A stretch of DNA of 64,000 bases, from the NCBI GenBank assembly GCA_001661515.1, contig LUVW01000028.1:166078-230077 (forward strand). Direction: 5' to 3'. Each line of letters opens with the position of its first letter. Positions within the stretch are counted from its first letter, which is position 1. A program made the position numbers and the translations under genes. The notes under the pieces are model-generated. The model was given only the letters and a program-made list of their open reading frames with translations. It did not search any database and was not told where the DNA came from. Source of the stretch: Capniomyces stellatus (lineage: Eukaryota > Kickxellomycota > Harpellomycetes > Harpellales > Legeriomycetaceae). Of this stretch, positions 53,997 through 64,000 are shown one piece after another.

Positions 53997-55314
53997 TTAT
54001 TTAAAATTTGAAAATGCTGTGGAAATTGACTTCCACAAACTGTGAAAACCTCCGCATGGTTGCTTTAGACCGATGTAAGCATTCGTACGAACTCTACAAT
54101 TACAACCCCAAAATAGAATCACATTAACCAGACCGTTTAGAATATAGTACAAAAGTTTACAATCGAATAAAGCTGTTTGCTTGAGCATGCTAGAGCCACC
54201 AATATTCGTATTTTACATATAAATTTACCTTCGTAATTGATGTTTTCGTGGTTATCAGTTTCAACTCCCTTCAGCAACTCATCAACTTCGGCATCAGTTA
54301 GCCGGTCTCCAAGACTTGTCAACACATACCGAAGCTCGCCAACTGAAATAAATCCATTACCCTCACGGTCAAAAACTTGGAAAGCCTGCACAAACTCGTT
54401 AAACGATGTCTCTGAAGCTGCTGACTTGAAGCCCCCAGGGCGCAAAAGGATATTTAAAAACTCTTCAAAATCAATGTTCTTTGAATCTATTGTTATTTGC
54501 AAAAAAAAAAAAAAAAAAAAAAAACAAAAAANAAAAAAAAAAAAAAAAAAAAAAAGCCGTTTGTTTTTAAACCAATTTTCTCAGTTTTAATGCTTTCGTT
54601 TATTCTCATCCTCCTACCCTCCCACCCCCCTCCCTTTCTCTCTTTATCTTCTCCAGCACGTATAGGTTTACCTAAACAATATATAAAGCTAGCTTGGAAT
54701 CTTGGGCTAGCTTTCAAAGAATACAAGTCGCCTCCATCTTGCCCACAAGCATAAACCAACTTACCATCTTGAGGATCAACGTCGCCAGTGAGTTCTCTAA
54801 GCTCTCCCTCAGTTGGATTCTGGCCCAAAGCTCTCAAAAGAGTCCCAACTGAAGTCATTGGAACTTTGCCTTCGCCCGTTCTGTCAAACAGAGTAAAAGC
54901 CTCGCGGTAGTCTAACAAGTGAATGCATTTAAACAAGGTTAGCGCAGTACTAGGCCAACCCAACAAACATGAGAGAAAAAATGTATCTAAAAATAGAACC
55001 CGATTCTCTGTCAAATACGGCTTTAATAGACTTGTGTTTGGCTTTTATAAAGTGCTACTGCGAATCGGATTCAAACAGTAGCCAATTTTGCAATATATCT
55101 ATAGAAATTAGCCAAGATCGAGCTTGAAATAAATCAAGCCAACCTTATACATGCTTACCTGCTAGTTGTTCATCTGTTGGATTCTATTGTTTAGTCAAAA
55201 AATTGTTTAAACTGGCAAAAAATTCCTTTTGTATTTAAATTGCGTGCATGCAGCAACGCCGATAACATTCGGTCTTGTCAGTTTTGTATTCATGGTATTT
55301 TTACTTACTGTCAT
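53997..55314 (-). CDS. MLC1: essential myosin light chain (Cdc4/Mlc1-like EF-hand protein), five exons
   Basis: A calmodulin-fold light chain that binds IQ motifs of class II or V myosins, with a role in cytokinesis and cargo transport. The coding exons are 55314-55309 (six bases, Met-Thr), 55183-55159 (25 bases), 54911-54765, 54486-54229 and a final exon. They give NPTDEQLADYREAFTLFDRT, the block TSVGTLLRALGQNPTEGELR, IDFEEFLNILLRPGG, FNEFVQAFQVFDREGNGFIS, and GELRYVLTSLGDRLTDAEV. Only EF-hand 3 (DREGNGFIS) keeps a near-complete calcium loop; EF-hand 1 is degenerate, as in fungal essential light chains. The last exon should start with LVNVIL near 54133, but the base pair before it reads CG rather than AG. 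Reading through would add about 30 residues to a stop at 53997, so the 3' end is uncertain. A poly-A/N gap lies in the third intron. Confidence 0.85.
54500..54556. other. poly-A / N gap within a light-chain intron
   Basis: A long homopolymer of A on the plus strand is broken by one C and one N at 54532. It sits inside an intron of the minus-strand light-chain gene, so the length is unreliable but the protein should not be affected. Confidence 0.75.
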
Positions 55315-57993
55315 CTTATTTTTATTGTAGTTATGCTCGTAAAACTTTGGTAGGTTTCCAGAATAGTTTATTTGGAACAAAAAGTGGATATACAGCTTAA
55401 AGTTAATGCTTCACTAACTTTTGTGCATTTAAAACTTTTTATTTGGCCAACTTTGCTGGATTTTGTTTTGATTTAATTGTTTACTTTTCAGAACTCGCTT
55501 AAATTCTCTTCTTGCCCTTTTACGTTTAGATTTGTAATGAGTTCTGTCTTTTGTTTTTGTAATTTATTGGCTACTAATTCCAGTCTTGGATATCCTTTGA
55601 TCTTACCATTTTAGTCTTGGTCATGTTCATGATATTGGCTTAGAGTTGGTTATTGGGTTGTTTTGAACTAGATTTTTTGGTTTGGGATGTAAAGTAATGC
55701 ATCATTGTTGCTTGTTTGACCCATCATGTTTGGCCATCCTAGCTGATTTATTACTTTAAAACGCTGGAGCTCAAGAATTTACACCATTGTTGTTCTGCGA
55801 ATAGTCTCATACCCTGAGTCCCCATGTTGAGGAGTAAAGTAATGTTTAAATGAGTATATCGCTGGTTAAAACCTGTATGATTTTCGCAATTTGAATACAA
55901 ACAAACTCAGAGTGTACTGAACTAAAAATCGTACGCTAGCCAATAATGAAGCAATAAAGTAATAACATTTATATATATAAATGCGGGAATGTGTCTACTA
56001 GAATGCTATCTAGCGGTCTTGGTCTCAGTCTGAAAAGTCGCTGTCTATAAATATTGACAACTCGTTGTCCCTCCTATAATCTACGCAAAATGTACACCTA
56101 CAACCGCACCTTAAATGGCATTCATTTCGCTTCATACACTTGCATCGTTTTTGTGGAGGCATTATACTGCTGACTACTTGGGACAGATTTTTCTATCTTG
56201 ATTTATTTCCTATACACTGATCCTGTATGTAAAGTGGTTGCGCTATTTTGCCTTTTTTTATTTTCTTTGGGTAGTTGTATTGTGAATAAACTCATAGGAC
56301 AATTGGATTATGCAGCCTCGTGTGATTTGGGCAAATGACACATTGTTACTATTTATACCAAACTCACAAAACAGAACCAGCATCAAGACATCAACACCTT
56401 GGTGTCGATTGAGCAAAACGCTGTATTGCAATGTTATTTGCATAGACTGTTTGGTCCGATTGACGCATTTCTTGAATGTAATAACAAACACTGTATTTGA
56501 ATTAAATGCGAGACTACGATTAACAATCGGCTCTACATGTATGTTGTATGATATATGCCGAATGTTGTATGTTGTATGCCGTATGTTTTATGTTGGTTGG
56601 ATTTACAGTGTTAACTTTCGGAACTGTGGTATTTTAAATTGAAAAGCAAAATAAACTCAATACAAACTTTTAATCGCTTGTATCCAACCATATGCTAGAT
56701 AAAGGTCGTCATATTGTTACAAGCCACAATTGAGACCAACTAAACACAAATCATTGTACCTAAAAATATTTAGGCAACTCGAACTTGCTTAAATGTCAAG
56801 GTACCAATCGTCAATTGTTGGCAAAATGGACTTCTAGCAAAAAAAAAAAATTATCAAGAGCGTTGGTGGGTGACAGCAAAAGCTTAGTCAGATTTCAATA
56901 ATAAAAAAAAAGCTTAGTCAGAATAGAATTGACCAAAAGAATGTCTAGAATATGATAGATATAGCTGCAAATCCGTCAGGGCTGTCAAGTATGCTGGGAT
57001 AATAGGAGATATCGGATTTACGGCTATATATATTACTGATGGCGCAATAGCAAATTGCAATCACACTGGTGTGCTGCCCCAATTACAAAAACTCAAGCCC
57101 TCTGTTTGCTTCGAAGTTAACATGATTCAATTAGACGTGCCAGGTACGACTTTTCTTCCATTGGTTTTCGTAATTTAGCTTTGGGGCAATGATAAGTCAA
57201 TAACAAGTAAGTTTTATTGGTCGGTGGTTGAAATAAACGTTTGGCTGTGGTTTATTGTGCTAGGTGTTTAATCTAAATAATGATAAGGAACCTCAGACTT
57301 GAACTTGGCAGTTTTCAAACGGTTTACAACTTCAGATAGAGAAATCAGAGTAATGTAACTGTGAAACTGATTTAATTAGGTTGAGCGAATAACAGCCAGT
57401 GAGATAGGCCAACTGCGTTGGTTGCTTAAATTCTAAAGGCAACAACAAATTCATCAGCAATTAGCAAATAGCTCCCAATTTAACTAGCAACAATGCACGA
57501 AAACTTTTGCCAACAAGTCAGCAACCCCAAAACGGAAAAAAAAATACTAAATTGCGATAGCAAAGTCGAAGTATAGGCTTTAATGAAAAAAAAACAGAAA
57601 AAAAAAGCAACAGTTGTAACATCAAAATAACTGAACATTATTGGAAGTGCTCAGAATAAAAGCTTCAAATAACCAAAATTATGGTATAAAACGAAAATGG
57701 TAGAAGTGAACCAGGACTTCTTTCTAGTACTTTATCAAGCTTTTCGAGTTTGAAAGATCTAGTATTTTAGAGTACTAAAGTAGAAATATCTATACCGATT
57801 TGACCATCTATAACCACATCTATCTTTACCAAGGGTTTAAAGTTTTGGGATTTTGGATAAACCCCCGGACCAACCAGGATTCTACAATCAATCCATCAAT
57901 CAGGCTATATAATCGAAGTCTTGTATATTTAAATACATAAATATATACTACTCGACAATAGATTATTCCCGCTTTTACTAATGTGCCAATTCT
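55315..57993. other. 2.7 kb gene desert
   Basis: The longest stretch without a supported gene apart from the ends. The longest open frames (for example 56310-56642 on the plus strand) have no family resemblance, and their codon and amino-acid make-up looks random. An ATG at about 57122 with MIQLDVP followed by a GTACGA donor may be a first exon, but no following exon was matched. No tRNA, array or mobile element was recognised. Confidence 0.45.
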
Positions 57994-58744
57994 ATGTCTG
58001 GCGGAAAAGTAGTACCCGGCATAGTGCTATTGCCTGACCTGTACAGCGAGACGAATATCGATCACCTTATAGAGCTAGTTAGTAAGTATGCCTCATCTTT
58101 AATTTGATATAAAAACATAAAAACAGAGACGGCCAGAAGCCTGATTTATTTATGCAGTAAGCGGCAGTGTGGAACGAATGCAAATAATACAAGCAAGTCA
58201 TGTACAAATAGATGATGTCCTTGAGCGAGTTATTGTGTTTAACGATCCGATCTCTAAACAAATTAAAGCGATTTCACGATTTCACTCGCAAAAACCACCA
58301 AAAATATTGACTTCAGAATATCTGCATCGAATAGTCAAGTACACCTCGCTAGAGCCCGTTTGTTTACTCATGGTTTTAATATATGCCGACAGAGTTTCTG
58401 AGCGTAAAAATGCGTTTATGATTTGCTCGCTCACCATTCACAGATTTCTAATTGCAGCGATCACAGTCGCCTCCAAGGCATTGTGCGACGCGTATTGCAC
58501 AAATGCACATTACGCTAAAGTCGGAGGTATCTCTACTCGGGAACTTGGGCTTTTGGAGCTTGCAATAATAGATGCGTTAGGTTGGGATTTGATGGCTCAT
58601 GAAGACAAATTGCTAAATTATTATCACACATTGGTAGAAAAACATCCGAGGTTTTGTCTAAAGTCTAAAACCGGAAAACATAAGCTAAAAGACGACGCTG
58701 ACGATAATCCAGACGAATATAGCACGAAAAGGATCGCATTCTGA
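57994..58744 (+). CDS. Pho80-like cyclin (Pho85-type cyclin), two exons
   Basis: Regulatory subunit for a Pho85/Cdk5-class kinase; family members control phosphate signalling, glycogen and the cell cycle. The exons 57994-58081 and 58158-58744 give 224 aa. The block FHSQKPPKILTSEYLHRIVKYT, followed by LLMVLIYADRV, is the start of the Pho80 cyclin box. HRFLIAAITVASKALCDAY and NAHYAKVGGISTRELGLLEL are the signature middle. The family normally has ALCDAYCTN or FFSDVFYTN at this point, so the match is strong. After LGWDLMAHED the protein ends in a short Lys/Asp-rich tail. The start is the first ATG of an in-frame first exon with GIVLLPDLYSE. Which kinase process it serves cannot be decided from sequence alone. 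Confidence 0.87.
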
Positions 58745-59600
58745 CTGATTCTAGACCAAAGTCTTGCGTTGCCAAGCCTTGGCTTTTGACTTTTCAGGAC
58801 CAGGCTTTTTTTCTTCTTCCTATTGCCATTCTCGCATTCTTGCATTCTACACTCTGCTGCATAACTGATTTATTGCTGTAATTTTAACATGTGTCCATTT
58901 TTATCCCTGTTTATCTATTTGCTGGTTTATTTTGCTTACACTGATACCTCATCACTTTCTTTTTCATTGACCTATTCTGGAATCATTGCTCGGGATTTAT
59001 AGATTTATTGCTACGTTCTGTCTGATTTGATTTGATTTTAATTTTTTTACTTTTGCTTTTACTTTTACTTTTACATGTTATAGAGCTTCATTTTAATAAA
59101 CATATCATCAATCCAGGTTATGGCCCAAAATTGTGGTCCGAATTATACATACACGTTTAAATGGCTGTTTTTTCATACTGGAACCCAAACTAAACTCAAG
59201 TTGCTCATAAAGACAGTGCATACTAGCGCTGATCAAACATGGTTTCATATCAGAAAGATGGTAGGGAAATGAACAGTGGAAAGTGACATACAACCACTCA
59301 ACTCGGCAATAACCCAAAGACAATAAAGAGCAAAGAACAGTGTACCACAGCACAAATATTTGCCGGTGTTATAACGGGTAAAGTAAAAGTAATTCAAAAA
59401 ACCACAAACAACACAAAACAGGGCCATGCAATCATAATTGCAGCTGAATAAGCGGGCAAAACGAATACCGCCAGTTATATATAACAAAGTCTAGTTTATT
59501 GATTTAAAAATAGCATCACTCTCAGATAAGCTGCCTTTTGGATAAATACTATAGCTTGGATATTGTGCGGCTATGGTGTGCTTTGCCTAGTTTACAGCAT
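58745..59600. other. convergent 3' intergenic region
   Basis: About 855 bp between the cyclin stop and the bHLH stop. The sequence is AT-rich with poly-pyrimidine stretches. Open frames of 73-81 codons on the minus strand do not resemble proteins and are not called. Confidence 0.45.
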
Positions 59601-60400
59601 CTATCTTTTCTCCAACTCTCGTATTTGTTGCTGCAGTATTTCTCTCTCCATAAGTAGAAACTTGATATATTCAATAGCTATGTGTTTTTACAAAGTTGTG
59701 GATCAGAATATTTAGACAAAACATTTAATGTAGCCGCTCCTTAGCACTAAAAACCTTGGCCAACAAATGTGTGTGTTTTTCATTTAACATATTGAGTTGA
59801 TTCGTTTATTTTGTCAAATAGTTTGTGTGTGTGTCTGCTTACATTTGTTTAGTATCTCACCCTCGCTCCTCTGGTTTTCGCTCAGAGAGGGGACAATGTA
59901 AATAAGCTGCTCATATCCCACCCTTATATTTTGCCGCCGTCGCTGCTCGGATGCAATATGATTTGCCTTTTTCTCTTCGGTTGTTAGCAATTCTCCCTTC
60001 TTCTTTCCTATTATTTTGTAACATTATAGTCAAGTGTTGTAATATACATATAGCAGAGCTGTAATTCAAGCTGCCACATTGGTCAGATCTGGCTAAACAT
60101 TTATTGGCTCTAGCAGTGTTTAATTCCCTTGCACAAAACACGCAACAGAGTATATATCATAATATCGTAAAAGTGGTAGAAGCGTGTAATGACGGTAGAA
60201 AAAAGAAAGTTGACGAATTTTATAGATTGAAAGCATGTATACTCTATCCTTTTGCTTTATATGCTTTAAATCTGAAAAAATATTGCCAGAGTGACATTGT
60301 TTGCTTAATTTAATAAATTGTAAAAAAAAACCAATGGCATGGAAATCCACATACTTTTATCAGGCTTATTCTGTGTCTCTTCCGGCTCTTCATGCACCAT
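59601..60400 (-). CDS. small bHLH transcription factor, three exons
   Basis: A DNA-binding basic helix-loop-helix protein of about 95 aa. The exons 60400-60355, 60007-59843 and 59677-59601 join in frame. The basic region and helix 1 read HIASEQRRRQNIRVGYEQL, with the H-E-R pattern (His, Glu and Arg in ASEQRRR) expected for E-box CANNTG binding. The loop and helix 2 read LSENQRSEGEILNK, then SIEYIKFLL after splicing. The last exon continues as a short leucine-zipper-like helix (MEREILQQQIRELEKR). Its length and arrangement resemble small fungal factors such as Ino4, which works as a heterodimer in phospholipid gene control. The start is uncertain: an open frame continues upstream to an acceptor-like CTCCAG at about 60463, so a further 5' exon may exist. 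Confidence 0.8.
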
Positions 60401-61096
60401 TTCATCGCTGACTATAGTGTCCTGCTCTATTGTGTATTCAGTAATAAGAAATACGTACTGGAGAATTTAGCTTGGAAATTAATATCAAAGTTGTCAAGGT
60501 GACATTCAGTTTGGCAGCAGTAATTTTTAATGCTATAACATACCCATTACAAATAATCATACAAATGATCGCGCTTATCCTTTTGAGTAATATATATGTT
60601 TGTAAAACAATAATTATGTTAAAATGATTCCTTTGCTATTTAAAGTGTAAATAAAAAAAAGTTGAATGTCGAGAAAGAGAAAAAAGAAAGTGTTTTGCAG
60701 ATTCTTGCTAATTAGAACACTAATTGAATCGGTATTTTAGAGTTAGAGTTGCGTTTTTTTAATTGTAATTTAACTCACGAAGTAGCTTTTTTTGGTTTGT
60801 GATTTTACATAATTAGGGGGTTTTTTTTCTTGTTACTTTCAAAATATCCCCTAAAAATCGTGAAAAAGTAAGAAAATAAGTACGATGATGAATATATTAA
60901 AAGAGATAAGGTGAAAAAAAAATGGTTACATATACACAACTTTAAACGTAAATTGGACTTGAGCCCGAGTTGAAGAATGAAAAGTGGGAGAGTAAAAGAA
61001 GAAAAGTGGAAAAGAGAAATAGGTTGGTTTAAACAATGTGTTGAATTCTGTTGAGCTGTAAACAGATAAAAACTATCCATCCAAGTCAAATATGCG
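60401..61096. other. intergenic between the bHLH and DnaJ genes
   Basis: About 700 bp, AT-rich. The part next to 60400 may hold an additional 5' coding exon of the bHLH gene. Nothing else was recognised. Confidence 0.45.
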
Positions 61097-62362
61097 TTAG
61101 AGAGAAAACTTGAAAGAAACCATAAATGATGGTCTTATTATGAACCTTGATATGAGTAGCAAGGAAATAATAGAAATGATGACAACACAAACGACTGCAA
61201 AAAGTGCAAGCGGGCCCAAGTTGGTTGCAAAATTCGGTAAAGCAGATAATGCCGCGTTAAACATCCTGCTGGGCATCCTAAACAGTCTACGAAGCGCCCT
61301 AAGCCTTCTGGACCTGTAGCTTCTAACACCACTGCGTCTGCTAGTTCTTGAGCTACGCTTTGTCCGGCTTTTGTACTCTTTAAATTCTTCTCTAAAGTAT
61401 TTATTGAAAATCTCATCAGCATTGGTGAATGTTTGAGCATCGCTCCTTGTTTGGGCATCGCTCCTTGTTTGGGATCTCATTGGGCTGTAACTACTTGTGC
61501 CAATATTCTGTTTGCAGTTCTGGTCGTATCTAGTTCTTAGGTGTCTGTCAATGAGGATTTCAAACGCATTTGCTACAACTGCCGATTGCAATATAAACAC
61601 ATACATATTCGTGGTTAGTCTTTTACTGTGCTACTGTGCTGATTGCCTACTTGTATTTTTATCTTTAACTAGCATCACACGGTTTTTAATTACCTTTAAA
61701 TGCCTCCAATGCATCCAGAGACTTGTTTTTGTCAGGGTGGAACTTGAACGCCAGCTAAATTAAAATATAATGGTGTAGTGTGTGGTTTATACATGTTTGC
61801 GTCACAGTCCTCAGCTGATATGATAGAATCAAATGTGGTGGCTCTATCCTAATGTATATTATTTAGTCTTTGGCAGGCTACCGCTTACCTTCTTGTATCT
61901 TGCTTTAATCTCTGCCTCGCTGCTGTCTTTGGGCAAGCCCAGCACCTTGTAGAAATCATTTCTATTGTCCAGTATCATTTTTATTTGTTCTGCCTCCAAA
62001 CTACTTTCTGAGCTATCTTCGGAACTTGATCCAGAGTCAGAGTCGTATTCCTGCATGCCACTACCTGCATAAGTTTCCATAGAGTTGGTAGAGTCGGGAG
62101 TGCTGCCAAAACTCAGCTTTAATGTGTTTTTTGTGGGTTCTTTGTACGACAATCTTTGTGTCTGTGTATCTGTGATTGCTTGGACGCCATTCCTTTGCTT
62201 ACCCACTGCCATTAGTCTGTTCTGAAGGGTATTCGACTCTGGTAAAACTTGATACGCTGTAGACTTTTGCAGGTAGTAAGCAGCGCCGTCGTAGTCTCTC
62301 TCGTCGTACCTTGATTGAGCTCGTTTCAAGTTATACTTTGCTTTATCAGACCTGGAATACAT
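61097..62362 (-). CDS. ER-type J-domain protein (DNAJB12/Hlj1-like), three exons
   Basis: A Hsp70 co-chaperone expected at the ER membrane, where relatives help ER-associated degradation. The exons 62362-61889, 61754-61694 and 61578-61097 give 338 aa. A TPR-like helical start (KYNLKRAQSRYDERDYDGAA, YYLQKST) and an acidic Ser-rich linker precede the J-domain: DFYKVLGLPKDSSEAEIKARY, then LAFKFHPDKN with the HPD motif, then VANAFEILID. A Ser/Arg-rich region follows. Near the C-terminus lies a membrane segment (LALFAVVCVVIISIISLLLI), giving a tail-proximal anchor. The order of J-domain, linker and C-terminal membrane segment fits the DNAJB12/14 and Hlj1 group, though the DUF1977 tail is short or absent. 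The start is the first ATG of the frame. Confidence 0.87.
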
Positions 62363-64000
62363 TGTTGTATTTGACTCTGTTTTTTTTTATACTGCGAATA
62401 TCACTGCTGTTGTTGATATCACTCGATGATGCGGTCGTAATATACTGGTTAACCAAGTGCGGTAAATAAATTGCTGCTATGCCTTGGTTTATATTTTAGT
62501 TGGAGCAAATTGTAAAAAGGGTTTTGAAATCTAGTCATATGTTATTTTGTCTTTTATTACTAATAGCATGATTCTTATCAGTCAGTTATATTTCAATTTA
62601 AACGTTTCAATTATTGCATCAAGCCAAATCGATTCTATTAATAGAACAAAGAATTGCCAATAGTATTTATGGGTTTTATTATTTATCCCAATTGAATTCA
62701 AATTTAAGCAATGTAGAAAATCAAGGTTGATATTCATGGCAACAGCTTCTGATTGGCCTGTAGCTTTCCAGCATCTACTGTGGCCAATAACTCGCACGTA
62801 TTTCTTTTTGTAAGTACGCAATTAACAAACCTCTACGTTGGATATTGTTGAAGGCACTTTGGGAGATGGGAGGGAAGTAGGGCTTTGGGAGTTCAACTGA
62901 CATTTAAGCCATATCTAGCAGTGCTGCACAAATATCACGCAACAATAAGACCAAAGGAGCTCTTGGACAATAGAAACTCGGCTGTATTGCAATTCCAGTA
63001 AACTTGGCTGATATACAAGTTTGTAACAAAAAAAATCAAACGCTGTGCAAAAAAAAAAAAAAAAAAAAAAANNNNNNNNAAAAAAAAAAAAAAAAAAACA
63101 AAATGCAAGAATACAGTTTGTGTTTTAAAACTATTGATAGTAAATGCGGGTATGCGGGCTAGCATTGCCATACGCATAGACCCAAGGGTATGTTAGTTTT
63201 TGACTTGTACGGTTGTTTCTCGAACATAGTTTAGAGAGCTTCTTTGTTGGTGTTAAAAGAAGATATTGACAAGGACAGTTTGGTATTGGTATTTGAAACA
63301 TGAGCTGGATAACAGTACGATTTAAACAGATATTCAAGCAAAACCTAATCGTTTAGTCAGCTATTGATATCTTGGGCAGAGCCTTAAAATTTGATTAAGG
63401 GAAGACTTTAAAGGATATGCTAATTGATACGGTTAAAGGGTTGAAAGCGAGCAAACTGTTATTGGCTAGAGCAACCAAGTAGGGTACAAAAAATGAAAGC
63501 GGAGAAAAGGTAAGGGGGGATTAAACTAATTGAGGAATAGAGTTTTTACTAGATAAATAAAAGGTAGACGGAATTAAGGTTTTTTTTTGCCATTAAAAAA
63601 ACAGAAATCAGTGGCAAATAGGAAAGCAGAATGAAGAAAGACGGAATAGAATAACAGAATTGAAATAAAAAATGAACAAAGGAAAAAAAGTAAATCTACT
63701 AGGGGAGGGTAGAAATCACTTTTCTAAAAAAAGTCAGAAATAATGAGATGGTTGGTAAAAAGCAGGGTAGTATAACGAAAAAAAAATAAAAAAGAAGGGA
63801 GAGGGAGTGGAGGGAAGGGGGGGGGGGTGGATGAGAGGGTGCTTTAATTCTTCGAGTTTTTTTTTTCCTTCCTTTTTTCACAAAGGTTGATTGAAGAGAA
63901 AAAAGTACGATTAAAAAAAAAGATAAAAAAATAAAAAAAAAGTAAAACACGAGAAGGGTGAATAAATGTCAAAATACTAACTTTGATTTGCTGAAATTTA
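62363..64000. other. gene-poor right end with poly-A/N gap
   Basis: No gene was supported. A poly-A run broken by eight Ns lies at about 63050-63098. Purine-rich low-complexity sequence fills 63480-63960, including a G-run near 63819-63827. Minus-strand frames here (for example 62582-62821) lack family resemblance. The promoter of the J-domain gene lies next to 62362. Confidence 0.45.

Noticed and set aside
56310..56642. 110-codon plus-strand frame in the 55.3-58.0 kb gap
   Set aside because: Non-ATG or weakly placed start, random-looking composition, and internal tandem TATGTTGTATG-like simple sequence.
1..64000. CRISPR arrays, prophage or bacterial operons
   Set aside because: The window is eukaryotic with spliced genes; no regularly spaced repeat-spacer structure or prokaryotic gene cluster was seen.

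Overview
This is an AT-rich eukaryotic nuclear window, almost certainly fungal. Genes are dense on both strands and most carry several short GT-AG introns of about 50-250 bp. The gene set fits a fungus: a Pho80-type cyclin, a Cue1-like CUE protein, a Cdc4/Mlc1-type myosin light chain, an AcpS-type phosphopantetheinyl transferase and a CPS1/DIP2-type adenylation protein. Two genes, a dysbindin-like BLOC-1 protein and a DIP2 protein with a recognisable DMAP1-binding segment, are more usual in animals and early-diverging fungi than in yeasts. I therefore lean towards an early-diverging fungus, but this is inference. All genes read with the standard code.

Layout, 1-19 kb: a gene-poor left end opening with poly-G; xylulokinase (-); SET-domain protein (+); AcpS-type PPTase (-); lipid-droplet hydrolase LDAH (+); RNase P/MRP zinc-ribbon subunit (-) head-to-head with exosome subunit RRP45 (+); mitochondrial bL34m (-); an unidentified terminal exon (-); copy 1 of a 1.32 kb dispersed repeat; a dysbindin-like coiled-coil gene (-); and about 2.5 kb of AT-rich non-coding DNA.

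Layout, 19-31 kb: one intronless 11.7 kb reading frame for a giant DIP2/CPS1-family protein of about 3,900 aa. Its two adenylation-like domains are preceded and interrupted by microsatellite-encoded low-complexity tracts. 31-36 kb: a TBC1D20/Gyp8-like Rab GAP (+), repeat copy 2, and a small membrane protein (-). 37-44 kb: CUE-domain ER protein (+), UCH37-like deubiquitinase (+), ABCF ATPase (+). 44-51 kb: intronless Nup120/NUP160-like nucleoporin (+) and a membrane-anchored multi-thioredoxin-fold glutaredoxin (-), convergent.

Layout, 51-64 kb: a low-complexity protein (+), an essential myosin light chain with a 6-nt coding first exon and a 25-nt microexon (-), a Pho80-like cyclin (+), a small bHLH factor (-), an ER J-domain protein (-), and a gene-poor right end. 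No operon-like pathway cluster is visible. The genes are housekeeping functions in RNA processing, ER and ubiquitin, trafficking, nuclear pore and cytoskeleton. Spliced coding lengths were added exon by exon and stayed in frame for nine genes: xylulokinase, PPTase, RPR2, RRP45, CUE, UCH37, cyclin, bHLH and DnaJ. LDAH also sums in frame if one weak donor is accepted.

The most unusual items are the giant DIP2-like protein, the five-domain glutaredoxin, the myosin light chain gene structure, the equal-length dispersed repeat pair, and G/C strand-skew switches that fall inside single reading frames. I did not find a convincing wholly new system.
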